DNA from: Fistulifera solaris
Taxonomy: Eukaryota > Bacillariophyta > Bacillariophyceae > Naviculales > Stauroneidaceae
DNA length: 64,000 bases
Reading direction: 5' to 3'
Assembly: GCA_030295235.1 (NCBI GenBank)
Contig: AP026146.1
Coordinates: 372,001 to 436,000, forward strand
A program made the translations under genes and the position numbers. Shown piece after piece: positions 57,509 through 64,000 of the stretch. The notes under the pieces were generated by a model. The model searched no databases, was not told the DNA's origin, and saw only the letters and a list, made by a program, of their open reading frames with translations. Within the stretch, counting starts at the first letter, position 1; each line of letters starts with the position of its first letter.

Positions 57509-58175
57509 CCCGAAATGAAACAATACCATTGTCGTTACTATGAAGATTCTTTGTTTTACTTGCGATATTGAAGCGGGTGTAGTCACTAAAGGCGTCAAGC
57601 AGGCCTTCGCAGTCATCTCGGCGAGATCGAAATTGTGAACGAACAAATTTGTCGGCCTCGTCCGTTCGAGCAGATCGTTTTTCCGTTCAGTTGATAACAT
57701 CGATCCTTTTTGAAATTTCGAACGAGCGCGCGACCGAAGTATTTAACAAGGAAAATGTCCTAACGACATTAAATCAGTACAAATTTCGTCGAGGGAACAA
57801 GTATTGGGTACCCAGTCATAATAAGATGAAAACGGATGCCGGATACACCGAATACAAATGTGTGGGGAGTGTGGGTGGTTTCACTCCATCCTGCTCCAAC
57901 CTCTCAAGCCCACAAGATTCGAAATCCCACTTCCGAAGCCTTGGATTTATGAAGGGGAGCAGGACTTTCTATCTATTGAAGTCCACCGGGGATGCAGAAT
58001 GCACTGTAATGAATCTCTGGGGTCTTCCATTCTCCCGACTTTTCGATCGAAAAATGAAACACGCACGATTCAGAGTCGTGGGGCATAGTTGTCTGTCAAC
58101 TTTAACTGCGTGACTCTAGCTAGGCAGGTAAGTAGCTCTACTTTAGTTTTGATCCTTTGCGTTAGATACCTTAAC
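57509..58175. other. intergenic, nothing recognised
   Basis: 667 bp between the upstream end of the secreted-protein gene and the 3' end of CTP synthase. A 154-codon plus-strand ORF here (57649-58113) has no domain character and was not accepted. Confidence 0.45.
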
Positions 58176-59853
58176 TTATTTCATATTCTTTTTTAAATAG
58201 TCGTCCAGCTGTCCCGCAGCCGCCAAGATGAGGCCATGGAAAGGAGGACTGGGGGCCAGCGGCCGACTTAAAAACTCCGGATGAAACTGACAACCAATGT
58301 AAAACGGGTGTACAGCCCTAGGTAGTTCTGCAATCTCCATGCGCTCACCCGACTCGTCTCGTCCTACCAGAAGCAAACCATTCGAGTGAACAGCTTCCAC
58401 CTTTTCTGGATTAACTTCGTACCGATGTCGGTGGCGTTCTGAAATGATTTCCTTGCCGCCGTATAAAACCTGGGCCGTCGACATGCTTCCGTCTTCGTAC
58501 TTGTGAGTGAACTTGGTGTTGCGAGCTCCCAATCGCATCGTACCACCCATCGTTTCCTTGTCGATCTCTGGCATGAATATAACAACAGGATGAGCGGTAT
58601 TCTCGTCGAATTCTGTCGAATCCGCCTTCTCCCAAAACAATACGTTACGACAGTACTCCACAACAATCGCTTGAAAGCCGAGACAAACGCCGAGTAACGG
58701 GACTTTGTTCTCTCTGCAATAGTTTGCAGCGATAATTTTACCCTCCCATCCTCGACTACCGAATCCGCCAGGAATGATAACTCCTTGCGCCGCCTTGACC
58801 TTGTCCCAAGCCTCGGCATGGCCTTCTGCGGTATCTGACTCTAACGAACTCGCTTCGACCCATTCCAGATTGAGTCGAACATGACAAGCGATGCTAGCGT
58901 GCCTCAACGCTTTAATCACCGACAAATAACTATCTTGTAGACCATTGTACTTTCCAATCAAAGCAATCGTCACTTCTTGCGTCGCCGTTTCAATTGACTT
59001 GGCCATGACGGTCCACGACGTCAGACCGGGGATCAAGGATCGACCAAATTGTAGTTCTTCTTGCAAAATCATGTGGAGATTCTGCGACTTGAGTAGAGAG
59101 GGAACAAAATACACATTGCTGACATCGTGTACGCTCAAGACATTGGACGCCGGTACGTGACAAAGAGAGAAATCTTTTGTTTGGTGGCATCCAACAAGGG
59201 TTCCGTCGAACGACAAAAGATGACCTGTGGACTCAAGCCCAATGATCGGAGATCGCGAACTCCGTGTTGCGTGGGCTTGGTTTTTGTTCATCCGATAAGA
59301 CGGGAACGAGGCTGACAAAACAAAGACAAAAATTTTCAAAGCCCACACGGAATTGAAACTGACGCAAGGCTTCTAAAAAGACGGAACTTTCAATATCACC
59401 GACCGTTCCTCCCACTTCAATCAAACAGACCTCCGCAACCTGTCCGGAAGGATCCACCGGAATTTGCGCAACTCGCTCAATCCAATCTTGAATGCAGTCG
59501 GTAATGTGCGGTACCACTTGTACCGTTTTTCCTAAATAATCACCCTTGCGCTCGGCCAGAATCACTTTCCGGTAAACTTTGCCCGTCGTAATATTATGAT
59601 CGGACGTGAGCGTAATGCCCAAAAAACGTTCGTAATTACCCAAATCGAGGTCCGATTCTCCTCCATCGGCCAAAACAAATACTTCTCCGTGCTCAAAGGG
59701 TGACATCGTACCCGCATCGACGTTCAAATACGGATCAATTTTAATGGCGGTGACTTTCACACCCGAAGCTTGCAACATGCGTCCCATACTGCTGATGGTA
59801 ACACCTTTCCCCAAACCAGAGACGACTCCTCCTGTGACTGCGATATATTTCAT
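58176..59853 (-). CDS. CTPS1: CTP synthase
   Basis: Makes CTP from UTP, ATP and glutamine in the cytosol. The N-terminal synthetase part has [72 protein letters not shown]. The C-terminal glutamine amidotransferase has the nucleophile in [12 protein letters not shown] and the His-Glu pair in [11 protein letters not shown]. Two breaks each lack one base: T5 at 59281-59285 (restores [20 protein letters not shown]) and AAA at 59162-59164 (restores [20 protein letters not shown]). Corrected length, 559 residues, is normal. The ATG at 59853 begins exactly at the conserved MKYIAVTGG. Confidence 0.95.
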
Positions 59854-60579
59854 TTTTGTAATTTTGTGTGTTGTTGTCGTCACTATCTCAAAGCAAACGA
59901 AGATTATTATTTAGCCATGCGCTTCTCTGGAAGGACAAATAATAACATTATTTTCTGTTTTTCTGTTTTCTCTGTTTTCTGGTTCGGTTGCGAGGGGTGG
60001 TTCCGAAAATCACGGATGGACAGACAGGCGGGGCTAAGTGTGAGCTCTCTCTGTTGCAAGGCTAAGGATGGATGTCGCGCAGCTGAGATAGAATCAGCAC
60101 GAACAGTTTCGTTCGATATCTCTCTTGAATCACTTCGATTGTTTAGAACATAATTGTTGGAAGCTATTCACTATTCATGATCTTTTGTTTTGACGCCAAG
60201 AAGAACATACGGCATCGACCAAAATGTCTGCCGCTAACTTGCTATAATCACCACTCCCATTTGCGTTTGGTTCCTCTAGAGTAACCGGCGCTGGTGCAAT
60301 TCAAAGCGAAAATGATTCATCGCGCAAGAATTGTGTGTCGGTTGATAGGACCTGACCATTGACTGGTGTTATTTCACCGAACGGGGTCGGTGGAGATGTT
60401 TCCAAGCAAACCCATAGCTACAAAAAAGCTCAAAATACAACTTACAATTCTACGCAACTGTTCACTACAATACAACCACATATGAGAAAACTAAACACAC
60501 TTTCACACTCGTTTGGCATAATGGTTCGTTCTCTAATCCTTATTTTTTTGACTGCTGGGGGGGATGTGTTGTCGGTTTT
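59854..60579. other. intergenic, nothing recognised
   Basis: 726 bp between the CTP synthase start and the eL33 stop. Pyrimidine-rich tracts (TTTTCTG repeats) at about 59950-59985. No gene accepted. Confidence 0.45.
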
Positions 60580-60903
60580 TTACACACGCGAAGGGTACAG
60601 CATGACACGGACACGTCCACCAATGGCTTGCGGTGGCAGATTGCGTCGGAATCGGCAACGAACGACACCATTGGAACCATGGTGTCGGCTCACCTTGCCC
60701 CAATTGACGCGAAATTGACCATCGGCGGCCTTGGTGATAAAGGCGACGCGCTTTCCGAGGTAAAAGTCCGCATCGGCCTTGTTGTCACAACCCTTGATTT
60801 TGACAAGAGATACATTTACGTTCTGAGTGCGCAAGGCTCGCTTGTAACCGAGGATGGCACCGTCTACGTGCAAGCGAGGAGAGCGTTTGGTGGTAACCGT
60901 CAT
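60580..60903 (-). CDS. RPL35A: ribosomal protein eL33 (L35a)
   Basis: Cytosolic large-subunit protein, 107 residues, intact. Family marks are GAILGYKRALRTQNVNVSLV, ADFYLGKRVAFITKA, RVNWGKVSRHHGSNGVVRCR and the C-terminus AIGGRVRVMLYPSRV. The ATG at 60903 gives the normal length. Upstream in-frame codons up to 61029 are probably 5' UTR or intron. It is divergent from the uS8 gene 728 bp away. Confidence 0.96.
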   Translation of the reverse strand: MTVTTKRSPRLHVDGAILGYKRALRTQNVNVSLVKIKGCDNKADADFYLGKRVAFITKAADGQFRVNWGKVSRHHGSNGVVRCRFRRNLPPQAIGGRVRVMLYPSRV

Positions 60904-61631
60904 GATGCTGTCAGTGGGTTGGTATGGTTTTGGCGTTTGCAGAGAGAGTGGCAAGAAAGAAAGAAGAAATGAGATACCGACGACTTGAATTCTCTCAATG
61001 ATTATTCTGTTTATAATGACAAAGGACAATCTTACCTGTTTCTTTCTTTATATTTACTTGGGTTCAACAACACAAACAAGATGGTGATGAGGATGTTCGC
61101 AACAACGGTTTCGAAGGAGGAGGCACTGTCGATGGTGCATTGAATGCCGTTTGGGTACGCGTAGGCAATGTACGGCGATCGTACCATCGACCGTCGGTCT
61201 GTCCTGGACTCATAATCTAGTAAAGTGGTTTCGCGGTAAATCGACCTGTATGATCCCTACAAATTTGTACGGCTGTCAAAGGAGCACTGCCCACCCATCG
61301 TCTCTCACGGGCATCATCTCGCAAACCACTCTCGTCCTACTTTTGCCGCTACTCCCTTCAGCGCATTCTCGTTGGAACACCTTGAGCTATTTCGTTTTCG
61401 TATTCAAGACTTTCGTATTTAGTAGTTCTGTAGCAAGGTGCGTTTGGTTTTCAATTGTAGTCTCGGCGAGAACATCGTGCGAGGTTTTTTACTGGTGTGA
61501 GACTGAGAGGTGCTGTTGGGCATCACTCACCCCGCCTTGCGGCTTTTGTGGCATGGAACACCACCATCTTTTCACCTCGTTGCCTTCTTGAACACGATTC
61601 TCATCTATATTTCTCTTTTATCACAAAACAG
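60904..61631. other. shared upstream region of eL33 and uS8
   Basis: 728 bp between two divergent ribosomal protein genes. The sequence TTTATCACAAAACAG ends exactly at 61631, just before the uS8 ATG, and looks like a 3' splice site of a 5' UTR intron. Confidence 0.5.
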
Positions 61632-62273
61632 ATGGTTCGCATGTCTGTACTCGCCGATTGTCTGAAGACCATTTCCAACGCGGAAAAGCGTGGTCGACGA
61701 CAAGTCCTAATCCGACCTTCCTCGAAGGTTGTGATCAAGTTTTTGCAAAAAATGCAAGAGAACGGTACGTCTTACACAAATGATTTGTGGTTACTGGAAG
61801 AGATTTGGTTGTTCCATGGTGAGCGCGCTTTTCATTTAGCTGCTCGGCCAGGACCCCATGGAGACTTTCATCATTCTTCTTTTGAAGATGTGTTTCGAAT
61901 CTCTTCCTAGAGTCAACGTTTACACAGATAGTCATCACACTCACAAAAGTTGCTGTTTTCCCTCTCGTTACTTTTGCCGTACTCGTCTGTGAAATTTGGA
62001 ACCACTCCTCAGGATATATTGGTGAATTCGAAATTATCGATGATCACAGATCCAACAAGATTGTGATTGAATTGACGGGCCGTTTGAACAAGTGCGGTGT
62101 CATCAGCCCTCGTTTCGATGTCGAATACGGCGAAATTGAGAAATGGATCGTCAACTTGTTGCCCAGTCGTCAATTCGGTCACATTGTCCTGTCCACGACG
62201 TACGGCATTTTGACGCACGAAGAAGCTCGACGCAAAAAAGACTGGAGGCAAAATATTGGGATTCTTTTATTAA
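61632..62273 (+). CDS. RPS15A: ribosomal protein uS8 (S15a)
   Basis: Cytosolic small-subunit protein. Exon 1 is 61632-61764, the intron 61765-62012 (248 bp) and exon 2 62013-62273. It reads [84 protein letters not shown] and HEEARRK. The A6 run at 62234-62239 is one base too long. Read with A5 the protein ends [12 protein letters not shown] and TAA at 62271-62273, giving 130 residues, exactly the usual length. In the raw frame the conserved end is replaced by an unrelated tail. A break in an essential single-domain ribosomal protein is the best evidence that the window's frame breaks are not gene decay. Confidence 0.96.
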
Positions 62274-62834
62274 AAAAGGAAAGGAAATTCTTAAAATATT
62301 CGAAAGTAATAGTAAAGCTTCTAAATTTACCCCCCGATGATAAGAGTAGTATAGTAGAGTTTGTTGAGGAAGTGGAGTAGCAAAATAGACAGGTCTACGT
62401 TGCGTGTTCCATGAAACCATGGTTTGGTTTTACAACACCAATAATAACGCATTCTCACCGAGAATCGCAATTGGAATTTGGTAATTGGAGTTTCGGTAAC
62501 CTCCGCTTTGCGGAACACGGCGCAAAATGCGACACAGCTAACTTCTGCTCTAGGTTTCGCCTGTCTCTCATGGCGAAGAACCAAAAGCGATACCGCATTA
62601 TTTCATTAGGTGAAACTAGAGGCTTTTAAAAAGTCATTAGAGACAGCGAGGGTTGGCCGGTTTCTACTTTGATTATAACTATCTGTATTATGTTTTTTTA
62701 AAAACTAACATGATAGTAGGGAAAGAACGACAGTTGCGCAAAACGATATACTTTCCAACAAAAGATAAACGACACTCTCTAGCCCTTTTCTTCTCATATG
62801 TACGACCTGAAAACTTTCCCTAGCCACGCTCGGA
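62274..62834. other. convergent intergenic region
   Basis: 561 bp between the 3' ends of uS8 and SF3B5. Only short ORFs; no repeats recognised. Confidence 0.45.
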
Positions 62835-63139
62835 CTATGATTCTTGTTGCTCTTCCTCCAAACGCTTTTCTTCTAATATCTTGTCGATATCTTTGGTCGG
62901 AGGGGGCGGGCCGCAGGGTTGCACCATTTTTTCCAGAATTCCAACCGCGTACGTCCAATACTTTCATTTTGAGCTACTGCATAATATGAAAGCTGATCGT
63001 AATGTCCCAAAAAGCTAGCGTACGTATCACGGTGTTGATTCGTTAACCATTCGTACTTGCTCAGGTCGGCGTGTCCGGTACCGACATAGCGCGCTTTGAG
63101 TTGCTCGGCCGAGAGATTGCCGCCGCCCGGAGTGCTCAT
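62835..63139 (-). CDS. SF3B5: splicing factor 3B subunit 5 (SF3b10)
   Basis: The smallest SF3b subunit of the U2 snRNP, nuclear. The ATG at 63139 leads to SAEQLKARYVGTGHADLSKY, EWLTNQHRDTYASFLGHYDQ and LSYYAVAQNESIGRTRLEF. T6 at 62927-62932 (A6 on this strand) is one base short. With A7 the frame goes on as KKMVQPCGPPPPTKDIDK and a Glu-rich tail to the stop at 62835 (101 residues). MVQPCGPP is the conserved end of the family. Uncorrected, the frame runs into an unrelated tail ending at 62873. The tail after CGPP is somewhat longer and more acidic than I remember for animal SF3B5. Confidence 0.93.
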
Positions 63140-63602
63140 GCTGTTGTTGTGTTTCAAATTATGCTGCTATTGACAGAGATCCGTCGGTTGCAATGGCGAA
63201 AGAGAGAATAATGTAAAGTGATAGCAATAGCTCAACGACAAATAATAATGAATGCTACGTATTTGTAACGAAGGAAACAAAGTGCATGAGCTCGTGGGAC
63301 GACGACGAACAGACGCACTTGACATTTTTTTGGCACTACTTGGTACAGGCTTTTTTAAAGGTTAAAGGTTATGCAGAGAAGCATCGCTAACCTTATACGG
63401 GTAAACCTCATTATGAACGGCGCAACAAGATTATTATTTTAAAGCACCTCTCAAAAACGAAACATCGGCTGCGCAACAAAACCATTCTTATTCTTGTGAA
63501 AGTGTTATCAACAACAATCTTTTCGTTGTTTATTCTTTTTCTCAAATATTTTCCGACAGTTTTCCGTGCATCCCAGCCAACAGCAACAATAAATCGAACC
63601 AT
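63140..63602. other. divergent promoter region
   Basis: 463 bp shared by the divergent spliceosomal genes SF3B5 and DIM1. No gene seen. Confidence 0.5.
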
Positions 63603-64000
63603 ATGTCCTACTTGTTGCCGCACTTGCATTCCGGATGGGAAGTAGATCAGGCCATTGTCACGGAAGAAGACCGCGTCGTGGTAATTCGATTTGGTCGTGA
63701 CGACGATGCAACCTGCATGATTCAAGATGAAGTACTCGCCAACATTGCCGAGAAAGTTCGCAACTTTGCGGTCATTTACTTGGTCGATATTGAAGAAGTT
63801 CCCGACTTTAATAACATGTACGAGCTTTATGATGATTGCACGACCATGTTCTTCTTTCGTAACAAACACATCATGGTAGATTGTGGCACAGGAGATAACA
63901 ATAAGATTAATTGGGCCTTGACAGATAAGCAAGAGCTCATCGATATCATCGAGCTCGTGTACAGAGGCGCACGGAAGGGACGAGGTCTGGTGGTATCACC
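63603..64000 (+). CDS. DIM1: U5 snRNP 15-kDa protein DIM1/TXNL4A, truncated by window end
   Basis: Thioredoxin-fold core protein of the U5 snRNP and tri-snRNP, nuclear. From the ATG at 63603 the frame is open to the window end: MSYLLPHLHSGWEVDQAIVT, EEDRVVVIRFG, NIAEKVRNFAVIYLVDIEEV, PDFNNMYELYDDCTTMFFFR, NKHIMVDCGTGDNNKINW and VYRGARKGRGLVVSP. About 133 of the usual 142 residues are present. No intron and no frame break in the visible part. One visible difference from the animal protein as I recall it is RDDDATCM instead of a Trp-Asp-Pro-Thr-Cys run, next to the remnant active-site Cys. Confidence 0.95.
   Translation, partial: MSYLLPHLHSGWEVDQAIVTEEDRVVVIRFGRDDDATCMIQDEVLANIAEKVRNFAVIYLVDIEEVPDFNNMYELYDDCTTMFFFRNKHIMVDCGTGDNNKINWALTDKQELIDIIELVYRGARKGRGLVVS

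Noticed and set aside
57649-58113. 154-residue plus-strand ORF between the secreted protein and CTP synthase
   Set aside because: No ATG-led domain, no composition or motif support, and it overlaps the upstream end of another gene.
63411-63932. 173-residue minus-strand ORF
   Set aside because: It is antisense to DIM1, whose frame matches a universally conserved protein.

Overview
The window is nuclear DNA from a diatom, most likely a pennate species resembling Phaeodactylum. The evidence is: short GT-AG introns (about 63-250 bp); a two-part plastid presequence with Phe directly after the signal-peptide cleavage site on three proteins (10506, 27412, 44249); an HSF-type transcription factor; a DUF6824 protein; a secreted Lys/Ser/Gly-rich acidic protein; and densely packed genes on both strands. 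I see no transposon, CRISPR array, tRNA or rRNA.

Layout. 1-7.3 kb: the 3' end of a glutathione-peroxidase-like gene, an unknown coiled gene, an HSF transcription factor and a protein kinase. 7.5-16 kb: glutaminyl-tRNA synthetase with a C-terminal tRNA-binding domain, a plastid-targeted VTT/DedA membrane protein, a double MYND-finger protein, a small stramenopile-type unknown and a triose-phosphate-translocator-like carrier. 16.5-24 kb: an RGG-box protein and two PC-esterase/TBL-like Golgi-type proteins on either side of a large Cys-cluster protein. 24-33 kb: a Bre1-like H2B ubiquitin ligase divergent from a plastid rubredoxin-domain protein, a COPI-associated membrane protein, a BTB protein and a tail-anchored ArfGAP. 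34-43 kb: a tiny secreted protein, a DUF6824 protein, a MAP3K-like kinase and a Ser-rich protein. 44-55 kb: a plastid ABC1-type kinase, MGST3, a 161-copy AAC repeat directly in front of a GH1 beta-glucosidase, L-aspartate oxidase and an LMBR1-like protein. 55-64 kb: a secreted mineral-type protein, CTP synthase, and two divergent housekeeping pairs (eL33/uS8 and SF3B5/DIM1; the last is cut by the window end).

The dominant feature of the window is sequence quality, or something that imitates it. About thirty single-base frame breaks interrupt roughly two thirds of the genes, mostly in runs of one base. They include universally required genes (uS8, SF3B5, CTP synthase, GlnRS). In every case a one-base change restores the family alignment across the break. 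The simplest reading is uncorrected long-read indel error. Coordinates below span each whole gene, with introns and breaks described in the text.

Functionally the genes are a normal eukaryotic mixture: translation and splicing, chromatin ubiquitination, Golgi traffic, NAD and CTP synthesis, plastid maintenance and signalling. There is no operon logic. Adjacent genes are mostly divergent or convergent, with short spacers.
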